From NCBI RefSeq assembly GCF_037975245.1, contig NC_092577.1, positions 27,463,398 through 27,527,397 of the forward strand: DNA of 64,000 nucleotides. Direction: 5' to 3'. Below, in pieces: positions 49,213 through 60,107 of this stretch. The notes beneath the pieces were generated by a model. The model had not been told where the DNA came from, did no database searches, and saw nothing but the letters and a program-made list of their open reading frames with translations. The position numbers and the translations under genes are program-made. The DNA comes from Apostichopus japonicus. Lineage: Eukaryota; Echinodermata; Holothuroidea; Aspidochirotida; Stichopodidae. How positions within the stretch are numbered: position 1 is the first letter of the stretch; every line of letters begins with the position of its first letter.

Positions 49213-49605
49213 TAGCACTTTAAAGCAGCATTTTGCGTCCTTTTCTATGATTTTTCTTAACCGCACTGACTCCACTATGCCATAACGACATACATAACTA
49301 GCTTATCTATTTATATCTTACTGCAAATGGTGGCATAAAAGTCGAAAAATTTGCAACTTTCAACTTTGTTTTCTCCAAGATATTTTCTTGGCTAATATCT
49401 TAGTTTGCTGTTTTGTGATTGATATATGTAAAAAAAAACTCGATGGACATGTCAAAAAAGTAGAAAACGGCGACCAAACGCAAAATGCTGCTTTAAGATG
49501 TTGAACGCGCGCGTAGCGCGCGAAAAATTTTGGTTATATTTTTCGGCCAAGTCGTTACAGCCCCCCCCCCAAATCAAAGCAGGCTCCTACGCCTATGGTT
49601 GTGAT

Positions 49606-50044
49606 CTACTTAAAAAACAAGGAATCAAGCTGCTTTTAATAATTAACGTATGAAACACTTATGAACGGGTGCTATGTTGAAATCGCTGGCAAAATTGTAC
49701 ATAAAAATTTTGTAGTTGCGTTACATGCTGATCATGTAAAACTTTACAAAACAGCATTCAAGTAAATTTTACTTAAATGTTTTAGTGTTCTTATTTGACA
49801 TGAACATCAAGTAAAATTTTAACCTTCGTACAACATTTTCTGAATGTATGTACTTTCAAAAGCAAGACAAGCATGATTTCTGCCACGTTGGCAGTACATC
49901 TAATGAAAAGAGTTTCCTTCAGGCATATTTACAGTTTTTGTTAATAAAAAACATTCAAAAGTAAAATCTGAAATATAAAATGTTCGGACTAGCTTTTTAA
50001 TATGATATACGAACAATCAGTGACGATGCTGTGCCCTTTGGATT
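49606..50044. other. no gene recognised
   Basis: AT-rich sequence with no feature seen. Confidence 0.4.
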
Positions 50045-50490
50045 TTTTCGGGGCCTGATCTTGGGAAATTGCAAAGTCGGGAGTGGTCACACTCCATGTA
50101 GGTCAGTGCACGACCTCCAGACGTCATTAATACACAACCCAATCACTTGTTATCGATGAAGTGGTGTGTTGCCGGATTTTGTCAAGAGGTCTTGGTACTA
50201 CGGGCAAAGGTCATTAATTAAGTTTCGTAACTCATCGGGCAGTGATGAGAGGGGTTGAGCGTAGGGTTGTGGGCGCGCGTTTTCATGCACATGGGAACAA
50301 TCTCAAGAAGTGGTGGGTTCGTCCTTTTCTCCTTTTTTCTCTTTCTTCTTTTTCTTTTCCGTCCTTCCTCTCCTTCCTCCTCTTTTCCCCCTCTTTTTTT
50401 CCCTTTTTTATTCTCTTTTTTCCCTCTCCTCTTTTTCTTACCCGGGGGGCGCGCGCCCCCAACGCCCCCCCCCCCTGGATACGCGCCTGA
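50045..50490. mobile_element. dispersed repeat copy 2 plus hAT-like end
   Basis: 50045-50325 repeats 45295-45560. A 110-bp polypyrimidine tract (50318-50440) follows, then GGGGCGCGCGCCCCC, a C run and the terminus CTGGATACGCGCCTG. ORFs over the pyrimidine tract are low-complexity artefacts. Confidence 0.65.
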
Positions 50491-51689
50491 TAAGCAACCC
50501 GCCACAAACAGCTATTATATATTGTAACAGTGAATAGTACGTACACTCCTACCATAATCTCATAGTACCAGTCTCATCAGTCCCACATCAGGAGATAAAG
50601 AATACTCGTCTGAGATTAAGAATACTCGTCACCCTGTCTGTACCAACACAGTGATACCTGTACACGACTACAAACAAAACATTTGGAGAAGTATCTGAAT
50701 TTGTAGTAATCGTCATATAGCGACCTCACTTCACCTAAGGTCTTGAGATGATCATAATCGTTTATAAATTTGATTTGAATTTTTTTTTTATGATTTTTTT
50801 TATTTTTATGTGTATATGATCTTTTAGATTTCTACGGTAACTATATATTCGGTTTATTCAGGCTTCCTATAACTGACGCCCGTGAACAAAGATCTGCCAG
50901 TACAAACTTATTCCACGTTTTGCATTGGTTCTGCTAATTTGTATTGTCTACACAAAGGTAACGAACATTTTTGGCAGTATTTAGTATTCATAATACAAAT
51001 CATCAAGCAGTTTCATGTACATGTGCATGCCATAATTGTTTAACCGTTATAAGTCCTTAAAGTAGAGCAAAACAGGAGGGTTACCATATAGCCTGACTAA
51101 ACTAGAAGTAGTTCCCTGCATTATATCGCCTAACGTGCGTACTGGTTGAAAGGAACCCACGGTTACTTCATTTCTATCACCTGGAACACTACGAAATATC
51201 TCTCTGTACACACGTTATACTTCCAACAACATTTTATTAGAACCAGAAAACCAGCAGGCTTAGTGATAAGTTTATATATGGGATCACCTGATTGATAGAG
51301 CAACTGAGGAAAGTGCGTCCGAAATTCAAGTATCAGAACATTAGAAAAGAGTTCCAGACAGCTTGACCATTGCAAAGGTAATACACTTCTGAAGTTGATG
51401 ACAGATAATAGTCATTAGTGGAAGTGTAAACCATATCAGCCACTTTAAAGAGCAAAGGTAAAATCCTGTGACAGTTAGTGACATAGAAAAGTGATTCATC
51501 AAAGAAATGGTGCTCATGGTAAACAAAATGATGGAGAGTCGTTTTGGAGGAGGTGTTAGATCTGTCCTATCGTTGCTTCTAATTTAATTTCGGTTCTTAA
51601 AACTTAAGGTTGCCTGACCCAGTTTGTCTGCTATTATGCGTAATCAATGTTCTTTCCCCTGAAATATAGAACTGTGACTTACAGTAGGT
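50491..51689. other. no gene recognised
   Basis: A short duplication of AAGAATACTCGTC at 50598-50630 is the only structure noticed. Confidence 0.4.
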
Positions 51690-52145
51690 TCAGAAATGGT
51701 GACCAATATGTCACCTTGTGACCTTTGACCTCAGCAGACACGAATGGGTTCTTCAACTCAATAAGTTGGACACACATACATTGAAGCATTCGACTTTGAA
51801 ATAACCTTCGACCTCCACAGAATGCAATGCGTTTCTTTATTGCAATATGGTGCAGCCACATAACAAATACGAAGTTCATCCACTTGACGGATTTTTGAGT
51901 TACCGTGTTTACAAGGTTTTCAGACTTTGACTTCAATTGACCTTTGAACTTGGCAGTAAAAACATGGCGCTCTTCTACTCTGTAAGGTGCAACCACATAC
52001 CAAATTTGAAGTTCACCCATCATTTGATGTTTGAGTTGCCGTGATTACAAGCCAGATCGTCACACACACACACACATACACGCCATCACCATCGAATATG
52101 TTCCTTTTGCCACCGACAAGGACCAGACAGCCAGTTGGCTTTGTG
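51690..52145. repeat. TGACC-rich dispersed repeat, copy
   Basis: Three monomers with GTGACCTTTGACCTCAGC (perfect DR1 at 51719-51731), ACCTTCGACCTCC and TTGACCTTTGAACTT, ending with a TTACAAGCC...(CA)n...ACGCCATCACCATCG tail. Confidence 0.85.
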
Positions 52146-52199
52146 ATAATTTGCCATATAATATAATATAATATATATAAAATTAGACTAATGTAGAGC

Positions 52200-52555
52200 A
52201 AGTGAGTTTAATTTGTCCAAGAGACAACCAGAAATGATCAGAGATGTCCATCTCTTATTTGTAGCACTCCCTTGTAAGGCATCAACCAGTTTATTCGCTG
52301 GTAAGTATCTTACATCAGTATAGAGTTTTTATCCCAAATTTTAGTCAATATCCAGAAAGAACAGTCTTCCTATGTAAAATATAGACACGTAGATGATGTA
52401 TGAGCAAATGTACATTTTTGTACTCAATAAGACGGATCCACATGCCAACTTTTACTCAGTATGAAGTAAATTAAACACGAAACAGTTTGAGATACGGTGT
52501 TTACAAGCAAGTGCCACATACAAACACACACACACCATCACCATCGCATTGATTC
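52200..52555. repeat. TGACC-family tail copy
   Basis: GAGATACGGTGTTTACAAGC, (CA)n and CACCATCACCATCGCATTG lie at 52490-52550 and match the tail of the repeat family. The preceding part is diverged. Confidence 0.55.
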
Positions 52556-53400
52556 ATTATAATAATAATAAATATAAATACCATATATTAAAGTGCTGTT
52601 ATCATGAAATAAAACATGCTCAAAGAGCACTGTACAAAAGAACCAATACCTGGAATATAAAATTACCAAACTTAAGAAAACCTAAAAGTAATAACAACAG
52701 CAATAAAAGTAAAAACTGATATAAGACAGGGTTATAAACCACAATCAAGAATATAAAAATATAAATATACAAAAAAAATGGGCACAGTAATGTGAATAAA
52801 ACAACGAATAAGATTAATGTCCATACTCAAGCCTTCAAAGATAAGTTTTCAAATGCTTCTTAAAAAAGTGTCAATAGATGTGATATTTCTCAAGTGATGA
52901 GGAAGAGAACGAACAATCTCCATATGTGACTTTGTTAGTACGAGGAATGACTAGAGAAATATGACTTTGGGACCGTAAGGCCCTAGCTGGAGTGTAGCGT
53001 TTCACCAAATCAGTCATATAACTCGGAGATTGATCATGAAAAATGCAAAAAACGTGCAGAATGCGCTTGTAATTTATCCGGCGATGAATTGGTAACCAAT
53101 GCAGGTCTCGGAGTACTGGAGTGATGTGTTTGTAACGACGGGTTCTGGTGATGATTCTGGCAGCCGTATTCTGGACCCTCTGTAGTTTTTTTTATTGAGG
53201 AGCATGACGTTCCATTCAGGAGAGCATTACAGTAATCAAGACGAGATGTAACCAGCGAATGGACGAGAGACTTAGTTACCTCCTCTTTAAGGGACGGACG
53301 AATGCTCCCGATGATGCGTCATTGGTTGTAACAAGAGCGACTAATTAAATTTATATGGTTTTCCATAGACAAATACGAGTCGAACAACACACCATTCATT
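52556..53400 (-). pseudogene. L2/CR1-like LINE, 3' fragment
   Basis: Minus-strand translation in two frames gives the C-terminal part of a non-LTR retrotransposon reverse transcriptase: VLFDSYLSMENHINLISRSC, one stop, SLVHSLVTSRLDYCNALLNG, a frameshift in an A run near 53190, then LQRVQNTAARIITRTRRYKH, HWLPIHRRINYKRIL and DLVKRYTPARALRSQ. Such order is typical of CR1/L2-type elements. Downstream comes a 3' end with GAGCATG...CAGCACTTTA and (ATT)n near 52560-52600. The copy is 5'-truncated around 53400 and dead. Confidence 0.82.
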
Positions 53401-53465
53401 CTGCATAGTATGTCCCTGAATTGGAAGATATTCCCTCTAATTGTATTTGAAACTCAACTGTATTT

Positions 53466-53522
53466 GAAACGCGCGCGTTTTAACGCGCGCGTTATATATT
53501 ATATGTATTATATATAACGCGT
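53466..53522. repeat. GC alternating and AT palindrome
   Basis: AACGCGCGCGTTTTAACGCG followed by CGCGTTATATATTATATG and its complement back to AACGCG. It can form hairpins and, in the alternating CG parts, Z-DNA. It lies 320 bp beyond gene C's stop. Confidence 0.7.
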
Positions 53523-53838
53523 GAACCTCGAAACGGTCAGTTTAGCTTTGAACGCAGAGGTAGACTTATCAAGGCAACGTTATAAACAACATAATATTTG
53601 AAAGACTTAAATATCGTTGTTCAATGTATACCCGACTATGTGCTGTAGTAAAACATAGTAAAGTCGAAAAATATTGTAAATAGTAGCAATATAGGTCTAA
53701 GCCTTAGGTAAAATCAGAAAAGCGTTAAGTACTAATCACTTTGGTCGCCGATAACTTCGTCAGCGAACTAACATCGGAATCTTTAGAGCAGTCCTGCTTT
53801 AGAGACACGTTGACAAATATAGGAAAGGTTATGTTTTA

Positions 53839-55025
53839 TTATTGATGTAACGGTAAAGTACTTGGATTGCGTGTATCACGCAGGCTGCTCAAGTCATCGA
53901 AGATGGCATAACCTAGGCTCTTCATTGCTTTATAACAGACCTTTTGTATTTTTTGAACGTAACTCCATTTCATATCATGTCTCCAAGCGTCTAGTACTGC
54001 AGAGGCGTTTCTCTTTGTGCTAAATTGACTACGAGCAAATGGTTTGTCTGTCGGTTCTGTGTTGTCTTTAATCCATTTGGCAACACTTTCAACCATAGTT
54101 AGGCCAACAAAGTCATACAACTCGTTCGCCATTTTGAGTGGTGAGGATGCAATTTCTTCAAAACGCACCATTTTATATTTACCTTTTAACCAAGTGGGCG
54201 TGTTTTTCCAGAATTTCACATTTTGCTGTAAGGTATGACATAAATCAACTTCATCGTTTTGGTCGGTACCTTTCCTTCGAATCAAATTCATATTCGGCTT
54301 TGTTCTCGATCGTGATCTTTCTGTAGGTCTTGGGTCACGCACCAGATGGATTATTCGAAAAGTTCTGTCAGTAACCGATGGAAGAGATCGAATTTGTTCT
54401 ATGTCATGTACCCGAATTACCTTGAGAACCACAAACTTATATTCTTTACATATACGCTCTTGCTGTGTGATAGTTGCCTTGGTGTTATATGTGTGACATG
54501 CATTTCTCTGCATGAGCTTAGCATTATGTATGCAAAACGGATTATCCTTGAATAAAATATTTTCCGGGTAATCAGTATGGAAGTCACATTGTAAGCATCC
54601 ATTCAGAATAACAGTACTGGTATTTAAGAAAGAACTGTTGAGAACCTTTGACTTCATAGCTGCTCTATCAAGAGCGATGAGCGGTTCGTAAAGAAAAAAT
54701 ACATCTGGGTGCTGGTTGAAGATTTCACCAACAAAACTAGAACCGGACCGTTTGGCAGTCAGAATAATCACAGCGGTGGGCTTAGTTGGTGTTAGTGTTT
54801 CGCTGACCGCGGGACTGACAAGTTTCACTGGTTTCTTATCGGGAATGAAGGGTAACTTGGTGCTAGGAGAGATAACTGTTGTTGTATTCGATAATAACAC
54901 GGGGGTAGGGGTAGTCAACGGAGTTCTTGAGAAGTTTATCTTTGGTGTCAAACCTGATGGTGTCATTGAAAATCGCTGAATGCCTCCCGGCATTGGGATT
55001 GCTCCGGAGTTCAATGTGATGAAAT
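53839..55025 (-). CDS. sulfotransferase gene C, catalytic exon
   Basis: Catalytic exon of a third carbohydrate 6-O-sulfotransferase. Joined to the exon at 56567-56663 it gives a 427-residue type II protein, close to family length. A Ser/Thr/Pro-rich stem (about residues 37-115) with mucin-like TPLTTPTP runs precedes the PAPS loop TAKRSGSSFVGEIF (residues 122-135, nt 54720-54760). The 3' phosphate segment IIHLVRDPRPTERSR is at residues 257-271 (nt 54310-54354), and WRHDMKW...IQKVC...SLGY is near the C terminus. The frame upstream of 55014 continues to the acceptor TGTCATTGCAG at 55026 and begins in phase 1. AATAAA overlaps the region just after the stop (about 53833-53839), an unusually close polyadenylation-like signal. 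It is the most diverged of the three paralogues, with a longer stem. Confidence 0.9.
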
Positions 55026-56566
55026 CTGCAATGACAGCACATATTCAAGGTAAATATTTTTTCTATCCAATAAGTAACGTTACGATTATCCCATAAGCGA
55101 CCACAGCAGGGGTGTTTTAGTTGCACCACGCCCCTTCCCGCTCTATGGAGGTGGTGTTGTGACCAAAAGTTAAGTATGCCGATGGCTAGTACTGCATGCT
55201 CAATGAACATAATGCTTTGCTGATGGCAATATGGGGGGCGATCTTTCTTTTCTTTATTTGTCAATGAAGAATGAAGCAAGTTATAGCTGCCGGTAGCGTA
55301 TGTCATGAAGTACAAATTTGGCGTGCGAATTGCACTTACTACAACCATGGAGGTAAAAACAGACCTCCATGCTACAACCGGAACTTAAACAGTACATCAC
55401 ACATGCCCGTATAAACTTGCTTCTTTTCAAGTTATGCGCTGGCGTCCTGTGGGAGGGGTCAGTTAATGGGAGGGAGGTCCCATAGGGCCCTACCCTTTGA
55501 ATATTTGTTTAATGCGATCTGTTGCGACTTCCAAAGAACATTTATTTCCCCGAAATTGTAAAATACCGTCAGTAAACCTACAAGCGTTTATTTAACTTTG
55601 TTGAAAATGATCAAATATAGAGATCAAATTTACGCATCGGCATTAATTACAATACAAACATTATTACCTACATCATGCGGGGCGGGAGGGTAGGCTTTCT
55701 ATTGTCAACAGTACTATACCAGATCATGCTAGACAATTGGTAGGTTGAGGTTGATGTTATGTTGAGGCACGTTAGTACACTGAGCCTACAGGTAAGTACC
55801 TTGCTCATTAATTTCCGAACCAGGTATACGCTAAGTTTTGCGAATTTTGAAGCAGCGGACATTATAATTCTTAACTCTCTGACTGACATAGTGCTTAGTG
55901 ACATAGATTGAAATGAATGTTTTTAATATGGAATTTAATATTGAATTGAATATATTTCAACCTTCTATATTAGATCATGTTTTATATGATTTAAACTGTT
56001 CTACCTAATGCGCAAATTGTCATGTGACGTCCATACTATGAGTGGGCTTTCAGACTCTTCCTAGGTTACAACTACAGGAAATGTCTAATTGCGTCTGCAT
56101 TGTTTGTGATATCATTATAGCATATTAGCATCAACATCTTCATATATCTTGTTTAATCTCTTTAATTTCTCCTTGAAAAGTGATGTAATCGGAATATTTT
56201 TCATTCAAATCAAAGTTCCGGAAATGTCCAAAAGTTGTGCTTGAAACACATTTTTAGCATTTCTAGCAATTATTCGTGTCACTGCGCATGTCTCTTGTGA
56301 TGTGATTTTTGAAACAATCACCTTCTGCCATCACAACGTTCCAATATAACGACACCGCAACCAAGCTCAATAACATATGACCCAATGGCCTATCTTTGAA
56401 TGAGTAGCTGAACTGTTCGGACAATGCAAATGCTGACATGCATCGTAGAGGAAGTACTCGGAAATGTAATACAGGGTTACAACAGTTTATGTGTATAGTA
56501 ATATATACATACTAATAGTTAGGTTATCATAGTCAGAACGGAAGTGTTATGTACAGGAGTACTTAC
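55026..56566 (-). other. gene C intron
   Basis: Donor ACA/GTAAGT at 56567/56566 and acceptor TTGCAG at 55026. It contains the 26-bp palindromic insertion at 55346 and otherwise AT-rich sequence. The 161-codon ORF overlapping the exon boundary is not supported. Confidence 0.7.
55346..55371. repeat. 26-bp palindromic insertion with 7-bp TSD
   Basis: CATGGAGGT, loop AAAAACAG, ACCTCCATG. It is flanked by exact CTACAAC on both sides (55339-55345 and 55372-55378). It sits within the gene C intron and has the same arms as the palindrome at 40370-40393. Confidence 0.8.
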
Positions 56567-56680
56567 TGTCTACGCCGCTGAAGTAGTAAGAACACAATGA
56601 TACAAAGAGAACGCCGATGAAACAAAGCAGGCGATAACTCCAGGGAGAGGCGTGATTTGCCATGTCTTTTCCACGGTAGA
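56567..56680 (-). CDS. gene C signal-anchor exon
   Basis: Small exon with acceptor CCTCTTGCAG and a consensus donor GTAAGT. An ATG at 56663 opens a frame of 32 residues plus one base: a short cytoplasmic MANHASPWSYR, then anchor LLCFIGVLFVSLCSYYF and SGVD. Joining the spare A to AT of the next exon gives Asn and an uninterrupted protein. This is the standard N-terminus of a type II Golgi sulfotransferase. The 17 nt between acceptor and ATG are also open in frame, so translation could begin in an earlier exon, as genes A and B seem to require. Otherwise the 17 nt are 5' UTR. Confidence 0.75.
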
Positions 56681-57214
56681 CTGCAAGAGGAAATATTATC
56701 AATGTTCATGATTGTCTATGAAACGGCACACACACAGAAATACATGAAATTCATGAATGTCAGTATACCTATGAATTACAATAGTAATTAATGAAGCTGA
56801 CTACAAAACATACATATAAATCATAAAAGAATCACGGACTCTCATTAATAAATGAGAAACCACAGAGGATATTTAATTCTTTGCCATAAAGTTTAGTTTC
56901 CACTAAATTACCTGATTAAAAGGCGCATGGGAGTCACGAAATACCGAAATCAATATATATATATTTTTTTAAGTTTCTTATTGGAAGTTAAACACATGTT
57001 GCCAATGTCAAGCTTTCAATTGTTGCAAGTGTACATTATTACTTTATTAAATTGATAACATTGTGTTTCGATCATCGTGAGTCATGTGTTGGATTCTACT
57101 CTAGGTATGAGAGAACTGTTAATTCAAATCTGACCACTACTTTCCAAGGCGTCCGGTGAACAGTTTGCGTACAAAATGTACCCATCGCTCCGCATGTGCA
57201 GTACATGTACCCAG
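56681..57214. other. upstream of gene C exon; nothing seen
   Basis: The 5' flank of gene C. No promoter motif or further exon could be recognised with confidence. Confidence 0.35.
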
Positions 57215-57355
57215 GGGCGTCATTCTTAATGGAAAAATGGGGGGGGGGGGACATAAATGACTGAACATGGAGTAACTCGAAGGAGTGTGCTTGTAGCGCA
57301 CACCGCAAGCGCCTTGGCGCAAATCCTTTCTCGACTGGGGCAGAGGAGGGGGGGG
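57215..57355. mobile_element. hAT-like terminus fragment
   Basis: CAGGGGCGTCATTC begins near 57215, followed by a G run at 57240-57250, and a second G run occurs at 57348-57358. It resembles the terminus read in reverse near 20912. The other end was not found. Confidence 0.45.
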
Positions 57356-57399
57356 GGGATTGTCATCTAGAAATCTTCGAGTTTGCTTCTGTTTGGTCC

Positions 57400-58515
57400 T
57401 GAATTTGACATGTCAGTCATAAATATATTTTAACAACCAGAATGCAGAAATGCATAGTGGTTTCGCTGATATAACATTCAGCTATTTTCTGCATGAATCT
57501 GACGTAATGTATAGTGAGGGTGTACAACATACTTGACATTAGTAATACAGTGAAAGCAGTGTGATGTGACAAACAATAGATTCACAATGACACAGGCTGT
57601 CCTGAAATGACCATTGACCTCAACAACAAGCTTCTTGTACTTAATGTGATAGATACATCAAGATACTAAATATGACATCAGTCCTTTTTGAAATATTGTG
57701 TAAACCATGGTTCCACAATCTGACCCCTGGTGAACTCAAACGACCATTGATCTCCGCCCACAACATTAAGGCTTCTTGTACTCAATGTGGTACAATTACA
57801 TACCAAATATGCGATCTGTCCAAGCTTCCCTTACGATATTAGGTTTAGGAAGATGTGTTAGTGTGGAGAAACAGGTAAGAAGGTAGTGAAGTAAATGTTT
57901 GGCATTTGCTGACTTCAAATGACCTTTGACCTCCACCAAAAGCAATAATAGGCTCCTTAAATTTAATATAGTACATCTACAAAGCAAATATGAGATCTGT
58001 CCTTTCTTGCAACATCATGTTTACAAGGTTGTCACAATTTGACCCCTGGTGACCCCAAATGACCTTTGACCTCCACAGAAAACGATAGGCTTCCTGTACT
58101 CAATGTGGTACTTCTACACATTAAATATGAGGTTTTCAAAATTTGACCTCTGGTGACCCCAAAAGACCTTTGACCTCCACCAAAAACAATAGGCTTGTTG
58201 TACTCAATGGGGTACGTCTAAACACTAATATGAGGTCTGCCCATGCTTCCCTTCTTGAGATATCGGGTTTACAATGTTTTCACAATTTGACCCCTGGTGA
58301 CCCCAAATGACATTGACCTCCACAGAAAATTGTAGGGTCCTTGTACTCAATGTGGTACATCTACACACCAAATATGACGTTGGTCCAACTTTCACTTCTT
58401 GAGATATCGTGTTTACAAGCTGGGCGTCACAAACGCACATACACACGCATACACAAGCACGCATACACATACGCCATCATGAATGCATAGGTTACGACAT
58501 TCATCGAAACCAAAA
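57400..58515. repeat. TGACC-rich repeat, tandem monomers
   Basis: Monomers of ~140 bp contain TTTGACCCCTGGTGACCCCA, then AATGACCTTTGACCTCCACC, AATAGGCTTCTTGTACTCAA, TGTGGTACATCTACAC, and TTCTTGAGATATCGTGTTTA. Perfect DR1 sites lie at 57920-57932 and 58060-58072, with one-base variants near 58164 and 58308. It ends with GGGCGTCACAAACGCACA, a CA-rich tract and ACGCCATCATGAATGC. Confidence 0.88.
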
Positions 58516-59219
58516 AATCGCATGTTACAAGTGATTAGACTAAAACCTATCAATTTAACATCCGGATGTGACGTACGGCCTTTATCAGGATAAATAAAAT
58601 TTAAAACGGAAACATTCTTTCACTTGGCACATAAGATTAAAAATCATCTTGTTTATACAGATTTCTACACCATGCACACACTTGGTATCATAAGTACATT
58701 TAAACTACACTATTGCACTGGTTATCTCAGCTGCCGACCGAGATAAATGGAGACGCTCTGTTGAGGCCTTATTTGCCTCTAGGCAAGAAGAAAACAGATG
58801 AGATGAGATTGGTTATCTGGGCACATTTCGGAAACATGACCTATAAAATGAAGATACGTCGGAACCGTAGCCCGGGTACATCCTTGGGGGCCGTTGAGGA
58901 ACACTGAGAAACATTTTTATCGTCCAAATGTTACATAGTGCTGTTGTTGATTTGCTTATATACAAGGGCCATTTTTAAGGTTAAATTTCATACTGCACAG
59001 AAACATAGCTTCCATTGGGCAATTACGTTGCACCATGTATCTGCCTAAGTGCCTAACATGCGGTCACAGAAAGTATTGATGCTGTAGATCTGTACTATGT
59101 ACTGTATTAATGGTTAGTTACTTGGCCACGCCCAGAAACCCAATCAGTTTTACAAGCCAGATTTCAAACCAGATTTGAGGAAAGTGGATCAGCTAGATGG
59201 TATCTGCTAGATTTTGACC
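58516..59219. other. no gene recognised
   Basis: A 64-codon ORF at 58713-58907 has no recognisable motif. No other feature. Confidence 0.4.
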
Positions 59220-59710
59220 ACATCTTTGTAAATGTTTCTGGTGCAGTATTTGATATCGTTCAGATGACCTGAGATGACCTTTGACCATATTAAAGAAAAA
59301 AATCACTTTTGTGGCCCATTAACTGATGATCCCATGGCCGAATAATGTCACAATAACACAAAAACTGGCAGAGGATTATGCTTTGATATGAATTTCACGT
59401 TTTGACAACATGTGACCTCACTTGACCTTTGACATCAAAAGTAAGAACATGTGTTATGACCAATCACTAACTGTACACTGTGACCAAGTTTGATCACCCT
59501 ATAGGAGGAGTATAGGCTTTTTGCATGATTTCACTATTTGACCTATCTTTGACCACAAATGACCTTTGACATACTTTTTGCTAGCATGAGTATCAACCTG
59601 TTGATATGCATCATTACCTCACCAAGTTTGACAAGAAACGAGCACACTGCATGCGCACGGTGGCCTTCCAACAATTGTTGACAGACATACAGACGCATTG
59701 CGATGATTAA
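59220..59710. repeat. TGACC-rich repeat, diverged copy
   Basis: GATGACCTTTGACCAT near 59275, CTTGACCTTTGACATC near 59420 and AATGACCTTTGACATA near 59560, roughly 140-145 bp apart. The copy ends with GACAGACATACAGACGCATTG near 59700. Confidence 0.75.
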
Positions 59711-60107
59711 AGCTAAACAAGTTGAGCTAAAAAAGCAAACATTGGGGTTTAACAGAACTGGGAAAGGAAAAACTAATACAATAAAACAAAATATAAATAA
59801 TTAGGCAGAACTTGATGAAAACTATTTTCGAAGATGTCTTTAATAAGATGAAATTGATTGGCTATTCGTAATGTTTGCACTTATTTAGAGTAACTAGAGG
59901 GCGACACCACAACATCTAACCTGAGAATGATATACATATAGGTCCTGGGCATATAGGTGATTGTAACATATGATATGAACGAGTGTATGAATGAAATATA
60001 TTGTTATAATGAGAACAATTTCTGAAAAGTATCCGGGAGTAACCCGTTAACCGACACGTTTTCTTGAATAGCCCCAGTTGAAATGATCAACTAATTTATT
60101 TCTACGC
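59711..60107. other. no gene recognised
   Basis: AT-rich flank of the hairpin satellite. Confidence 0.4.

Larger units (their letters stand above)
48523..49597. mobile_element. hAT-like element with 86-bp array, 8-bp TSD
   Basis: Termini CATAGGCGTAGGAG (48523) and CTCCTACGCCTATG (ending 49597) are exact inverted repeats. The exact 8-bp repeat GTTGTGAT flanks it (48515-48522 and 49598-49605). Inside are an 86-bp tandem array (48590-49010) and a 23-bp-arm perfect hairpin (49153-49212). Poly-G and poly-C tracts sit inside both ends. Length 1075 bp; ORFs are translations of the array. Confidence 0.9.

Noticed and set aside
54863..55348. 161-codon minus-strand ORF
   Set aside because: It runs across the catalytic exon of gene C in another frame and into its intron, where a consistent acceptor is present; no motif supports it.
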